Positions 43,954 to 53,061 are shown, counted from the first letter of the stretch. The stretch is 64,000 nucleotides of DNA from Polaromonas sp. C04 (GCF_002002705.1 NZ_MUNS01000031.1:219419-283418); one strand, 5' to 3'. The notes: generated by a model from the sequence alone, not told the origin. Translations and numbers: made by a program.

Positions 43954-45180
43954 GTGCTCGCGCAGCCGCAGCAGCCCGGCGGCGCCCAAGCCGGCCGAGC
44001 AGGCCGCGACCAGAAAGGGTATCGCGTATCCACCCGTCAGGTCGCGCAGCCAGCCACTGGTCCAACTCCCGATTCCGGCCGCGACGAATCCGAAGGAGTA
44101 GATCTCGGCGATTCGGCGCCCCGCCTGCGCGGCAGGAAACATTTCCCGCACAAGGATCGCGTAACCGGGCATGTAGCCGCCAAAGCCCAACCCGATCAGT
44201 ACGACGCCCACCGTGATCGCAACGGGCCCCTGCGCCGTCGCCAGCCAGGCCATCCCGAACACAAGCAGCACGGACATCGCCAGCAGCGTGCGGTAGCGCC
44301 CTAATCTGTGCGACAACTGTCCGGCGAACAAGCGCGGAACGAGCGTCACGCCAAGCAGCGCCGAAACCAGGGCCGCGGCGGCGGCCGGCGCAAACCCTTG
44401 CTCCTCGCCGAAAGCCGTCAGGTGTCCGATCACCATGAAGCTCGCATGATTGGACAGGGCCATGCAAAGGCCCAGCATGAGGAAGCCGCCGCGTGCCTCA
44501 GATAGGCCCGCTTCGCCAGTGCCGGAAAGATCGGGCGGAGCGGCGTGTGGCGGAGGCGCACGCCGGAACGCGAACGCGCATGCCACAAGTGCGAGGCCTG
44601 CAACAAGCCCGTAGGCCACTAGCGTCGCCCGCCATCCGAACGCACCCGCACCCCATCGCATCAGGGGCGGCAGCGTCAATCCGCCCACGCTCTGCCCGCT
44701 GGCGGCGATGGCGATCGCCAGCGCCCGATGCCGATCGAACCATTGACTGACGGCAGCCGTGAGCGGGCTGAAAAACGCGCCCTGCCCGATGCCGCCAATG
44801 AGCACCCCATAGGCCAGATACAAAGTGAGCAAATTCTGGGCCGAGGCCGCGAGCAGCAGGCCCAGGCCGGTGGCGGTCGCGGCCAGCATCGCAATGCGAA
44901 AGAACCCGAATCGGTCCAGCATTCGACCCAGCACGAGACTGCCGATGGCCGCGCCGAACATCGCCGAGGTGTGCACGAGGGCAATGGTGCTCGCTCCCGT
45001 CTCCCAGTAGCGGGCAAGCGGCTTTAGCAGTATCGGAACGGACGTGACAGCGCCAAAACCGAGAGACGCGATCACCAGCGTCATGGCGGCAACCCACCAG
45101 CTGTAGCGGCTTTCGATGGATACGGTTTCCCTTCTGATGCCAGGAACGCCGTCTACACAACCGCTGGAAGGCTCAGCCAC
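43939..45180 (-). CDS. MFS transporter (monocarboxylate-transporter-like)
   Basis: A 413-residue inner-membrane protein with about 12 membrane segments, the MFS loop motif GRMLDRFGFFR after helix 2 and LSHRLGRYRTL after helix 8. It is last in the leftward catabolic unit, 11 bases after the Rieske ferredoxin stop. It probably imports the aromatic substrate or an acidic intermediate, or exports one. The first about 25 residues (MAEPSSGCVDGVPGIRRETV) are unusual for the family, so a later start is possible. Confidence 0.88.
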   Translation of the reverse strand: MAEPSSGCVDGVPGIRRETVSIESRYSWWVAAMTLVIASLGFGAVTSVPILLKPLARYWETGASTIALVHTSAMFGAAIGSLVLGRMLDRFGFFRIAMLAATATGLGLLLAASAQNLLTLYLAYGVLIGGIGQGAFFSPLTAAVSQWFDRHRALAIAIAASGQSVGGLTLPPLMRWGAGAFGWRATLVAYGLVAGLALVACAFAFRRAPPPHAAPPDLSGTGEAGLSEARGGFLMLGLCMALSNHASFMVIGHLTAFGEEQGFAPAAAAALVSALLGVTLVPRLFAGQLSHRLGRYRTLLAMSVLLVFGMAWLATAQGPVAITVGVVLIGLGFGGYMPGYAILVREMFPAAQAGRRIAEIYSFGFVAAGIGSWTSGWLRDLTGGYAIPFLVAACSAGLGAAGLLRLREHLRSI

Positions 45181-45191
45181 GGAGACAAGGG

Positions 45192-45542
45192 CTAATCGTC
45201 ACCGCACGCAAGCGGCCCAGTGTCCACCAGGATTTTTCCGTTCTCGATGCGTACCGGTGCCACCGCGAGACGTTTCTCCGCAATTCCAAGAGGATCGCCC
45301 GTTTCGAGGTCCCACTGCCAAAGGTGCTTGGAACAGGTCAACACATTGCCATCGGCAAAGCCAAAGGCGAGCCGCTCATCCAGATGCGGGCAGAGCGCCG
45401 GGCAGGCGACGATGCGATCACCCAGGCGCACCAGCAGAACATCGCGTTCGCCGGCGCGACACTCCATCATCTCCTCGCCATCAAAATCCGCGGCATCGCA
45501 GGCGGCTTCCCATTGTTCGTTCTGTTGCATCTTGGTATCCAT
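45192..45542 (-). CDS. Rieske-type [2Fe-2S] ferredoxin
   Basis: A 116-residue soluble electron carrier. The cluster ligands are in CPALCPHLDERLAFG (Cys-x-His) and VLTCSKHLWQWD (Cys-x-x-His), spacing as in Rieske ferredoxins of ring-hydroxylating oxygenases and T4MO-type systems (TmoC-like). GGAGG lies 9 bases upstream of ATG 45542. It would pass electrons from the reductase encoded just upstream to the oxygenase alpha subunit at 51820-53037. Four extra residues could be lost if ATG 45530 is used. Confidence 0.92.
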   Translation of the reverse strand: MDTKMQQNEQWEAACDAADFDGEEMMECRAGERDVLLVRLGDRIVACPALCPHLDERLAFGFADGNVLTCSKHLWQWDLETGDPLGIAEKRLAVAPVRIENGKILVDTGPLACGDD

Positions 45543-45585
45543 AGCACGGTTCCTCCGCTAATCCAGGTTTGCGGCACTCGCCGCC

Positions 45586-46629
45586 TCAGGAAAAGCTGTC
45601 GTAGCGTATGCCCGTAGGGTTCAGGCGCGCCTTGGTGATCAACATCCGCAGCGTGCCCCGAACCATGGGCGGCGGCCCGGCAACGAACACCGCACGGTCC
45701 TTCCACAGGCCCTCCAGGCAATGTGCCGCAACCTCGTGCGCCATGCCCGACTCGACCTGCAGGTGGGCGCCGGCGCCGGGCAGCGCAACATCAGCGCTGT
45801 CTTCGTCGGACAGCGCCACGACGATCCTCAGGCTCTCCGGGAAGCGTGCGGCCGCTGCGGCCAGGCGGTCTATGACAGCGGGACAGCGCGAGGTGCGCAG
45901 TCCGCACACGAGATCGAGGCGATGCCATTCCAGGTGGCCCGAAGCGACCGCCCAGTCGAGTATCGACAAGGCTACCGCCGCGCCGGACCCTCCGACGACC
46001 ACGGCAAAGTCACCGTCCTCATCCGGCCGCACATGCGCCGCGCCCAAGGGGCCAAACACCTGCACGTGAGAACCTACCGAATCAGGCGAGCACAGCAGTG
46101 GCGAAAGCGCGCCTTCGGCCTTGTTGCGCACGACCAGCGACAGGCGCGACACCTCTTGCCCGTCGTGTGCCGGCGAATAGGCGCGGTAGCCTTCGACGCC
46201 TGGCACAGCCACCAGCACGAACTGGCCGGCAAGAAAGCGAATCGGCCTATCCAGTTCCAGCTCTACCCAGGTCAGGCCGTCGTCATTCGGAACCACGCGC
46301 GCGAGCATGCCCTCGTAGCGTTGAGGCAGTGCGCGCGCATGCGTGTGCGCGTCGGGCTTTGCTTCGATGACACAGGCGCCGCGCGCGTGCGACTGGCACA
46401 ATAGTATCTCAGCGGGATCGCGCAATGCGCGCGCCCCAGGTGCATCCGGCCACAGCGACTCAACGTTTCCGGACACTACCTTGGCACGGCAATCACCGCA
46501 GGTACCCGTGGCACAGCCGTAAGGGAGGCTCACGCCCCCGCGCAGGCCGGCGTGAAGCAGACGCTCGCCCGGCGCGCAGGCGAAGCTGTGGCACTCTTCT
46601 GCGCTTCGCACTTCGATGATGGCGTCCAA
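45586..46629 (-). CDS. Ferredoxin reductase with plant-type 2Fe-2S domain (oxygenase reductase component)
   Basis: A 347-residue NAD(P)H-dependent electron-transfer protein. The N-terminal plant-type 2Fe-2S domain has the ligands in PYGCATGTCGDCRAKV with a distal Cys in EILLCQSHARG. It is followed by an FAD domain with RAYSPAHDG (R-x-Y-S) and an NAD domain with VGGSGAAVALSI and VAGPPPM. The start TTG 46629 is preferred: AGGAGA lies upstream and homology (DAIIEVRSAEECHSF) begins at once. An upstream ATG at 46674 would run into the aldolase gene. It supplies electrons to the Rieske ferredoxin or directly to the oxygenase. Confidence 0.9.
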   Translation of the reverse strand: MDAIIEVRSAEECHSFACAPGERLLHAGLRGGVSLPYGCATGTCGDCRAKVVSGNVESLWPDAPGARALRDPAEILLCQSHARGACVIEAKPDAHTHARALPQRYEGMLARVVPNDDGLTWVELELDRPIRFLAGQFVLVAVPGVEGYRAYSPAHDGQEVSRLSLVVRNKAEGALSPLLCSPDSVGSHVQVFGPLGAAHVRPDEDGDFAVVVGGSGAAVALSILDWAVASGHLEWHRLDLVCGLRTSRCPAVIDRLAAAAARFPESLRIVVALSDEDSADVALPGAGAHLQVESGMAHEVAAHCLEGLWKDRAVFVAGPPPMVRGTLRMLITKARLNPTGIRYDSFS

Positions 46630-46651
46630 TTCGGCTCTCCTGGCTCTCGAC

Positions 46652-47668
46652 TCAGGCTGCCAGGCGCATGGCACGGGACAGTTTCTGGGCCTCTTCGATC
46701 ACCACATCTTCCTGGGCGGCGACCACCTTGCGCTCGCCAAGGCGTAGCACCAGCGCGCGCGCGTCGCAGCCATACTGCTCGGCAGCGTGCCTTACAGGAT
46801 TGATGTATCCGCCATAAACATTGGCGTAGCCCATGAGGAGGGAATCGTTGTCAATGACGGGCATGGGTTGCGGGGCTACCTGGCGCGCGAAGACATCGGC
46901 CGCATCCATGATGCCGAACAGATCAGTGCCCACCTCGTGACCGGCGCGCTTGAGCGCCGTGACTGCCACTTCGGTCTGGGCATTGCCCGCACCGCCGCCA
47001 AAGCCCTTGAGACTGCCGTCAATGAAGGTCGCGCCCTCGTCCACGGCGGCAAGGATATTGCCGATGGCCAGACCCAGATTGTTGTGGGGATGAAAGCCGA
47101 TCGGAATGTTCACGGCCTGGCGCACCGCGCGAATCCGGGCGGCCACTTCCCTCGGGACCAGATGCCCCTGCGATTCGGCGAGATTCACATAGTCCGCGCC
47201 GTAGGATTCGAGTTTGCGCGCTTGTTCCGCCAGTTGCTCAGGGCTGGCCATGCCCGCCGAGATCAGATAGCCGACGGTGAACATGCCGAGATCCTTGGCG
47301 CGCCGCAGATGCTGCTCGGTCACGTCGGCCTCGGTGCAATGCGTCGCGATACGTGCCACGCCCACACCGACTTCGGCCGCCATCTCCAGGTCGGCGAACA
47401 GTCCGAAGCCTGGCACCAACAGGATGCCGACTTTCGCGCGCTTGGTGACCTTGCATGCGGCTTCGAGCAGTTGGCGGTCGGTGGCCGGTGCACGACCGAC
47501 ATGCACGCAACTGCCGCCCAGTCCGTCGCCATGACCGACCTCAATGATGTCGACCCCGGCGGCGTCGAGGGCCGCGGCAGTCGCCTGCACGATCTCCGGC
47601 GTGAACTGATGGCGGAAGGTGTGATTGCCGTCACGCAAGGTGACGTCGACGAAAGTAATTTTGGCCAC
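46652..47668 (-). CDS. 4-hydroxy-2-oxovalerate aldolase
   Basis: A 338-residue class II aldolase of the DmpG/BphI/MhpE family, which splits 4-hydroxy-2-oxoacids to pyruvate and an aldehyde. Key residues visible are DVTLRDGNHTFRHQ (Arg, Asp and catalytic His region, about residues 8-21), GFHPHNNLGLA with the metal His pair, and the C-terminal NVYGGYINPVRHAAEQYG. In the known enzyme it channels acetaldehyde to the acylating dehydrogenase, whose gene is directly upstream (9-base gap). It is the penultimate step of the catechol meta-cleavage and phenylpropionate pathways. Confidence 0.95.
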   Translation of the reverse strand: MAKITFVDVTLRDGNHTFRHQFTPEIVQATAAALDAAGVDIIEVGHGDGLGGSCVHVGRAPATDRQLLEAACKVTKRAKVGILLVPGFGLFADLEMAAEVGVGVARIATHCTEADVTEQHLRRAKDLGMFTVGYLISAGMASPEQLAEQARKLESYGADYVNLAESQGHLVPREVAARIRAVRQAVNIPIGFHPHNNLGLAIGNILAAVDEGATFIDGSLKGFGGGAGNAQTEVAVTALKRAGHEVGTDLFGIMDAADVFARQVAPQPMPVIDNDSLLMGYANVYGGYINPVRHAAEQYGCDARALVLRLGERKVVAAQEDVVIEEAQKLSRAMRLAA

Positions 47669-47677
47669 AGGTTTCTC

Positions 47678-48553
47678 CTAGTTCAGTGTCGCGCCGTAGC
47701 GCTCGGCCACGGCCACGGCGGCCGCGTTGATGATGTCCAGATTGCCCGCATAGGGCGGCAGGAAGTCGCCCGCCCCCTCGACCTCGACGCCGATCATGAA
47801 GTGATCGCCGCGTCGAAAGGGTTCAACGGTGAGGCGATAGCCGGGGACGTAGCGCTGAACCTGCTTCACCATGTCCAGCACGGAGTCCTTCACGGCCTGC
47901 TCGTCCACATCGTCGTCCACGATGGTGTAGATGGTGTTGCGCATGATGAGCGGCGGATCGGCCGGATTGATCACCACAAGGGCCTTGCCGCGCCCGGCCC
48001 CGCCGACCTCAGCCAGCGCCTTTTGCGTGGTGAGCGTGAATTCCTCTATATTTTCCCGTGTACCCGGCCCGACGCTCTTGCTCGCGACGGTCGCGACGAT
48101 CTCGGCGTACTTCACCTTCGCCACGCGGCTCACGCCGTGCACCATGGGAATGGTTGCCTGCGCCGCGCAGGAGATCAGGTTCACGTTCATTGCGTCGAAA
48201 ATGTCCTTCATGTTCACGCACGGCACAACGCTGGGGCCGACTTTGGCGGGCGTGAGATCGATCGCGAAGATCCCCGCTTCCTTGAAGCGCGGCGCATTTA
48301 ACTTGTGGGCGCGTGCCGAGGTCGCTTCAAAGACAATGCGGATGTCGCCGCGCTCGAGAATTGCCTCGACCCCGTCGTTCGAAGTGGTGCAACCCAACTC
48401 GCGCGCGCGGGCCAGACCCTCAGACGCGGCATCGATGCCCGAGACCAGGCGCAGGTCGAACAGGGGATTGCGGCGGATCTTGTACATAAGGTCGGTGCCG
48501 ATGTTTCCGGAGCCCAGAATGGCAACGGGAATGCGCTTGGGAGGTGTGGTCAT
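47678..48553 (-). CDS. Acetaldehyde dehydrogenase (acylating)
   Basis: A 291-residue CoA-dependent dehydrogenase of the DmpF/BphJ/MhpF family, making acetyl-CoA from the aldehyde released by the aldolase. The NAD motif is AILGSGNIGTDLMYKI (residues about 9-24) and the catalytic Cys is in NLISCAAQATIPMVHG. ATG 48553 gives the normal length; a much longer frame from 49237 is the permease gene region read in another frame and is rejected. It forms a complex with the next gene product. Confidence 0.95.
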   Translation of the reverse strand: MTTPPKRIPVAILGSGNIGTDLMYKIRRNPLFDLRLVSGIDAASEGLARARELGCTTSNDGVEAILERGDIRIVFEATSARAHKLNAPRFKEAGIFAIDLTPAKVGPSVVPCVNMKDIFDAMNVNLISCAAQATIPMVHGVSRVAKVKYAEIVATVASKSVGPGTRENIEEFTLTTQKALAEVGGAGRGKALVVINPADPPLIMRNTIYTIVDDDVDEQAVKDSVLDMVKQVQRYVPGYRLTVEPFRRGDHFMIGVEVEGAGDFLPPYAGNLDIINAAAVAVAERYGATLN

Positions 48554-48648
48554 CAAATCTCTCTTTCTATTCAGTGTTAGGTGCATGTCGGTTCGCGTCA
48601 GCTCGACAGGGCTCGCGGGCTGGTTCTTCAATGCGCTTTCTTTATCGA

Positions 48649-49425
48649 CTACTGCCAGCGCAACAGATAAAACTCCAGCCGCGACATTCCGTAGTTGATA
48701 AGCGTCGCTACGATGGCCAGTACAAGCAGTAGACCCAGCACACCATTCATGTTGAACGTCGATGCGAGGTAGGAAATCTGCTGTCCCAGTCCGTGCTCGG
48801 AAGCAATGATTTCGGAGCCTATGACTCCCAGCAGGGCGTAGACCAGACCGAGCCGCAAACCGGAGAAGATCACCGGCACGGCGTTCGGCAAGGTCACCAG
48901 GGAAAAGGTCTGACGCGGGCGGGCACCCAGGGTGGACATCAGCGTGAGGTGATCCTGATTCACGCCGCGAATCCCGGCAATGGCACTCGACAGTACGATG
49001 AAGAAGGTGAGCGTGAACCCCATGGCGATCTTGGATGCCAGCCCAAGCCCGAACCACAGAATAAACAGCGGCACCAGGGCAATGCGCGGCATCGAGTTCA
49101 ATGCCGATAGATAGGGGTCCGCGAATTTCTCGACGCGGGGATAGTTGATGAAGACCAGCGCCGCAAGAATTGCGGCAACGCTCCCAAGCAGGAACGCGGA
49201 AACCGTCCCGCCTAGTGACCACGCCATTTCCCACCATAGCTTTGTTCCGCGGAGAAAACCGTCAAACAGGAACATCACGATGCCGAGCGGGCTGCCGAAG
49301 AAGGTTTGATCGATCCAGCCTCGCGCCACGGCAAACTGCCACAGGCCGAGGAAAATCGACAAAAACACGAGGTGTGCGCCTACCATACCAAACGAAAACG
49401 TATGGGGTTTTGAATTATTTGGCAT
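48649..49425 (-). CDS. NitT/TauT-type ABC transporter permease
   Basis: A 258-residue inner-membrane permease with about six membrane segments and the family coupling motif GVNQDHLTLMSTLGARPRQT. It belongs to the SsuC/TauC type that imports sulfonates, taurine, nitrate, pyrimidine precursors or aromatic acids. It overlaps the ATPase gene upstream by 11 bases. Confidence 0.92.
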   Translation of the reverse strand: MPNNSKPHTFSFGMVGAHLVFLSIFLGLWQFAVARGWIDQTFFGSPLGIVMFLFDGFLRGTKLWWEMAWSLGGTVSAFLLGSVAAILAALVFINYPRVEKFADPYLSALNSMPRIALVPLFILWFGLGLASKIAMGFTLTFFIVLSSAIAGIRGVNQDHLTLMSTLGARPRQTFSLVTLPNAVPVIFSGLRLGLVYALLGVIGSEIIASEHGLGQQISYLASTFNMNGVLGLLLVLAIVATLINYGMSRLEFYLLRWQ

Positions 49426-50266
49426 CGCTTGCTCTCCAATCGCCTTCCAGCTTTTCCCAAATGTGCGCGTAGATCTGGTGGAACTCGGCGCTCTTTTGAA
49501 GCTCTCGCACGGAGCGTGGCCGGGGGAGGGAAATGAGCGTATCGGAGACGATTCGCCCAGGACGCCCGCTCATCACGATGACTCGATCGGATACCGCGAT
49601 CGCTTCACCAATGTCGTGCGTAATGAACACCACCGTGCGGCGCTCCGCCTGCCAGAGGTCAACTAACAGCTCCTCGAGCTGGAGCTTGGTCTGCGCATCC
49701 AGCGCCCCGAATGGCTCGTCCATCAACAGCACGCTGGAGTCCAGCGCAAAGGTGCGCGCGAGCGCGCAACGCTGGCGCATGCCGTGTGAGAGTTGTTTGG
49801 GATAGGCCTGCTCGAAGCCGGCAAGCCCCACCCGCGCAAGCAGCCTGGCGGCGCGCGCCTGGCATTCCTGCTTCGATATGCCCCGCACTTCCATCCCGAA
49901 GCTTGCGTTGCCGAGTGCATCACGCCATGGCAGCATGCAGTCGCGGGCCAGCATGTACGCCACATTGTGCGATCCGAGCCGGGGCGGATGCTGGAGCAGC
50001 TGGATATCCCCGGAATAGGGAACGTTGATCAATCCTGCGAGCAAATTCAGGACGGTCGTCTTGCCGCACCCGCTGGGACCCACGATCGACACGAACTGAC
50101 CATGCGGGATGGACAGCGAGATCTTGTCGAGCACCGGGCGGCCCGGCTGAAACTCGAGTGTCAGGCCGTCGATAGTGATCGCGGCTGGCTCAGCGAGATT
50201 CGATGGCCGGGGGCTCAAGGGCTCGCTTCGTGCGCTCTTGCGCACGATGGTCGCAACGTTGCTCAT
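49415..50266 (-). CDS. NitT/TauT-type ABC transporter ATP-binding protein
   Basis: A 283-residue ATPase: Walker A GPSGCGKT (about residue 59), Q-loop region YMLARDCMLPWRDALGNASF typical of SsuB/TauB proteins, signature LSHGMRQR, Walker B VLLMDEPFGALD. An N-terminal polar extension of about 25 residues precedes the domain. The ATG overlaps the stop of the substrate-binding protein gene (ATGA). Confidence 0.94.
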   Translation of the reverse strand: MSNVATIVRKSARSEPLSPRPSNLAEPAAITIDGLTLEFQPGRPVLDKISLSIPHGQFVSIVGPSGCGKTTVLNLLAGLINVPYSGDIQLLQHPPRLGSHNVAYMLARDCMLPWRDALGNASFGMEVRGISKQECQARAARLLARVGLAGFEQAYPKQLSHGMRQRCALARTFALDSSVLLMDEPFGALDAQTKLQLEELLVDLWQAERRTVVFITHDIGEAIAVSDRVIVMSGRPGRIVSDTLISLPRPRSVRELQKSAEFHQIYAHIWEKLEGDWRASDAK

Positions 50267-51273
50267 CGCAGCACGAGCCCGGAAATGTCGAAAGGCTTAT
50301 CGAGCTGGCCAGTACGAACCATATAGTCCATGGCAGCTTGTACTCCCTTCGGATCGATCTCGTAGTAAAGGTTCGGGAGCGTGTTACGCACCATGGCCGC
50401 GATCAGCGCATCGGCCTGAGGATGCTCCATCTTGAAGTGCTTCGCAGTAATGCGTAGCAACTCGTCGAAGTTGGAACTGGTGTGAATGAATGTTTCGGCG
50501 TCTTTGAGTGCGCTGCGCAGCGCCGCGATCACCTTGGGGTTCTTCTCCGCATACTCCGCGCGCACCACCATGGGTGCATACGCGCCGGCAAGAAGGGTCA
50601 ACTCCTTCGGTCCCTCTCCCCGCGAGAGCCACACATCGACGCGGCAGGTCTTCAGCACTTCGCAGAATGCTCCCATGGGTTCGAAGCTGACGACGGCGTC
50701 GACCTGCTTGTTCACGAGCGCAGAGTAGGCTGTATCCGGCCCCCCGACCGCGACAATGGTCACATCGCTGTCCTTCATTCCGGCGGCGGCGAGCATGCTT
50801 TTCAAGGCATATTCAGGCCCGGCACCGCGCGTGGTCACACCAATTTTCTTGTTCTTGAAGTCATGCATCAGCGCCGGAAAGCCCTTTTTCTGGTTAGGGC
50901 CGGACACCTGATCGCCCACCGCGAACATATAGAGGCCGTTGCGCGAGATATTGCCAACGAAACGGATCGGCGTTCCCTTGGCGGCCAATTGCAAGGCCGC
51001 CTCCACGGCCGGAGTGGCGACGTCAAGACTGCTCGACAGCATGGCCTGCAACCCCACCACAGAAGATGGGATCGTCGTGAGCACACAATTGATTCCGTAC
51101 TTGGTGCAATAGCCTCGCTCAGCAGCGACTATGGCCAGCAGGCTGACGACGCCAGGGTACTTCTGGATGCGCACCGTCTCGCCGCTAACGGGCGCGGTCT
51201 GCGCCATCACGACAGTGCTTGCCAGCGTTGCGAGGGTGAGCAGCGCGGTACGTAAAAATTTAAGTTTGATCAT
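50263..51273 (-). CDS. NMT1/THI5-like ABC transporter substrate-binding protein
   Basis: A 336-residue periplasmic receptor with a Sec signal (MIKLKFLRTALLTLATLAST, cleavage near VVMAQTAP). The family features are GVVSLLAIVAAERGYCTKYG near the start and KKIGVTTRGAGPEYALKSML in the middle, as in aliphatic sulfonate, phthalate and pyrimidine-precursor receptors. ATG 51273 follows GGAGAAG; an in-frame start at 51324 adds residues before the signal and is rejected. It probably binds the oxygenase substrate or a precursor. Confidence 0.92.
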   Translation of the reverse strand: MIKLKFLRTALLTLATLASTVVMAQTAPVSGETVRIQKYPGVVSLLAIVAAERGYCTKYGINCVLTTIPSSVVGLQAMLSSSLDVATPAVEAALQLAAKGTPIRFVGNISRNGLYMFAVGDQVSGPNQKKGFPALMHDFKNKKIGVTTRGAGPEYALKSMLAAAGMKDSDVTIVAVGGPDTAYSALVNKQVDAVVSFEPMGAFCEVLKTCRVDVWLSRGEGPKELTLLAGAYAPMVVRAEYAEKNPKVIAALRSALKDAETFIHTSSNFDELLRITAKHFKMEHPQADALIAAMVRNTLPNLYYEIDPKGVQAAMDYMVRTGQLDKPFDISGLVLR

Positions 51274-51351
51274 GTCTTCTCCAATGGGTCTCATGTCGAT
51301 CGGGGATGGAAAGGCTGGAGCCATGTGCTGGCTTCTTATTGTTTTCTATCG

Positions 51352-51819
51352 TCACACGGGGATGTGCATGCCGGGCCCAAGCTCTCGTGTTTCGAGCTGC
51401 ACTACCCGCTCGACGAGGCGCGGCGCATCACCGCTCACGTCAATCACATCGAAATACTGGCCGGCCGCGAAAAGCTTGGAATTCCCCTCGGGATCCGTGT
51501 GGATGAGCAGAAAGCTGGAGTGCGCTTTGGCCCGGCCGTCTTCTTGCCGGTCGACCGAATAGACGCTCACGTGCCGCTTGAAGCGCCCCTTCATGCGCAC
51601 GTGCTGGGGCAGCATCCCGAACAGATCCTGCATGCCCTTGCGCCCGTGGTCCAGCCAGGTCATCTCCTTGCCGAGTTCCGGACTGTAGGCCTTGATGGTG
51701 TAGCGAAAACTCTCGCCACACTGGCGCAGAAAGCCCTTGAAGTCCTCGGCGTCGAGCTTGAGTGCCGAGGTGTAGATCAGGCGGTTGATCTCTTCGTTGC
51801 TTATGTTGATCGTTTCCAT
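51352..51819 (-). CDS. Ring-hydroxylating oxygenase, small (beta) subunit
   Basis: A 155-residue protein of the Rieske oxygenase beta-subunit fold (NTF2-like), with FRYTIKAYSPELGKEMTWLD and RFKRHVSVYSVDRQEDGRAK typical of the family. It is structural in alpha3beta3 oxygenases. Its ATG at 51819 directly follows the TAA of the alpha subunit, so the two are translationally linked. A little shorter than most (about 160-190 residues). Confidence 0.9.
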   Translation of the reverse strand: METINISNEEINRLIYTSALKLDAEDFKGFLRQCGESFRYTIKAYSPELGKEMTWLDHGRKGMQDLFGMLPQHVRMKGRFKRHVSVYSVDRQEDGRAKAHSSFLLIHTDPEGNSKLFAAGQYFDVIDVSGDAPRLVERVVQLETRELGPGMHIPV

Positions 51820-53037
51820 TTAAGCCACCTCCATGTGCGCTTCACGGCGCGCGGCCTTGTTGAGCGGGTTGGCGGCGCTGGTGCCCATGTACTTGCCCCA
51901 GACGCGGTAGTAGGCGCGCATGATTTCGTCATCCTGGGACATCAGGTCCTCGTGGCGCGCGATGATCCCGTAACGCGATGCGCCGTGGCGATTGGTTCGC
52001 TCGACGGCCTCGACGAAGACCACGTCTTCCGCCAGGTTGCGCCCGAACGGGCCCCAGAATTGGTTGTGGTGCTCCTGGCGCAAGGCGCGATCCTCCGCGG
52101 ACTCACCCTTGACGCCCAGGCCGCGCTGCTCCAGGAGCGTGAGGCCGGGCGCAATCGGAATGCTGGTATCGAGACGGATGTTGGTCCCTCGCACGATGAC
52201 GGTCGTGTTGGGGAAGATGTCGACGACACGAAACTCGCCGGGCGACAGTCCGGGCAACATCAGGTCCTGGCGTCCGTCCCAGCCCTTGTACTTGTCGTAC
52301 TCGACCTTCAGCGGGTCGAGCGAGCCGTGCCCATTGGGATGGATCTTCCACTTGCGTTCGTGGTAGCCACCGGCCGCGACGCTGGTGGTCCGGTTCACCA
52401 CATGGCCCCACTCGTGATACAGTTCCATGTTGGTCTCATGCCACTGCTTCCAGTTGGCCTTCATCAGCACGCGGTGGTAATGGAAAACCTCCATCGGATG
52501 CGTCCCCATGGGATCGATCAGATCGTCCAGGGCGTCGCCGGCGTAGCTGTCGAAGTCCTGCGCGTCGTCGTCGAGATTGATGAAGATCATCCCGAGCTTC
52601 TCGGCCGTTCGCACGCTGCGCAGCCCGCAATCGTCCTTGGTCAGCTTGCACTGCTTGTAGCCCTCCTCACGCGTGATCTCGATGCAACGGCCCTTGGTGT
52701 CGTAGGACCAGAGGTGGAAGAAGCAGGTGAAGTGCTTGGAGTTGCCACGCGGCTCCGTCACCAGTTGGGCGCCGCGGTGCGAGCAGGCATTGAGGAAGGC
52801 GCGCACGGTGCCATCGGGCCCGCGTACCACAACAACGGGAATGCCGGCATGTTCCAGCGTACGGAAGTCGCCGGGCAACGGGAGTTCGCTCTCGTGGCAG
52901 GCGAACTTCCAGGTGCGGGCGAAGATTTTCCCGCGCTCCTGGGCGAACACCTCGGGGTCCGTATAGATCCGTGAGTTGACGTAGTGGTCCTCGGGGAGTC
53001 GGGGCGGACCTGCCCACTGGGCGGCGTTGCGTGTCAT
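51820..53037 (-). CDS. Ring-hydroxylating oxygenase, large (alpha) subunit, Rieske type
   Basis: A 405-residue catalytic subunit. The Rieske cluster ligands are C85 and H87 (ACSHRGAQ) and C105 and H108 (TCFFHLWSYD). The mononuclear iron site has H208 and H212 in MELYHEWGH and a probable Asp ligand at 338 in LAEDVVFVE. The residue that normally bridges the two sites, Asp in the usual D-x-Y-H, is Glu205 here. The product would be a cis-dihydrodiol, phenol or demethylated compound, according to substrate, which is not known. The gene follows the IclR gene by 24 bases and starts the leftward oxygenase unit. Confidence 0.93.
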   Translation of the reverse strand: MTRNAAQWAGPPRLPEDHYVNSRIYTDPEVFAQERGKIFARTWKFACHESELPLPGDFRTLEHAGIPVVVVRGPDGTVRAFLNACSHRGAQLVTEPRGNSKHFTCFFHLWSYDTKGRCIEITREEGYKQCKLTKDDCGLRSVRTAEKLGMIFINLDDDAQDFDSYAGDALDDLIDPMGTHPMEVFHYHRVLMKANWKQWHETNMELYHEWGHVVNRTTSVAAGGYHERKWKIHPNGHGSLDPLKVEYDKYKGWDGRQDLMLPGLSPGEFRVVDIFPNTTVIVRGTNIRLDTSIPIAPGLTLLEQRGLGVKGESAEDRALRQEHHNQFWGPFGRNLAEDVVFVEAVERTNRHGASRYGIIARHEDLMSQDDEIMRAYYRVWGKYMGTSAANPLNKAARREAHMEVA

Positions 53038-53061
53038 AGGGTCTTCCTTAGGTGAGAGTCA

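Noticed and set aside
46787..48301. A 504-codon plus-strand frame opposite the aldolase/dehydrogenase genes
   Set aside because: Antisense of DmpG- and DmpF-type genes; no independent motif.
51325..52974. A 549-codon plus-strand frame opposite the oxygenase subunits
   Set aside because: The minus strand encodes Rieske and mononuclear iron motifs; the plus frame is a shadow produced by high GC at third positions.
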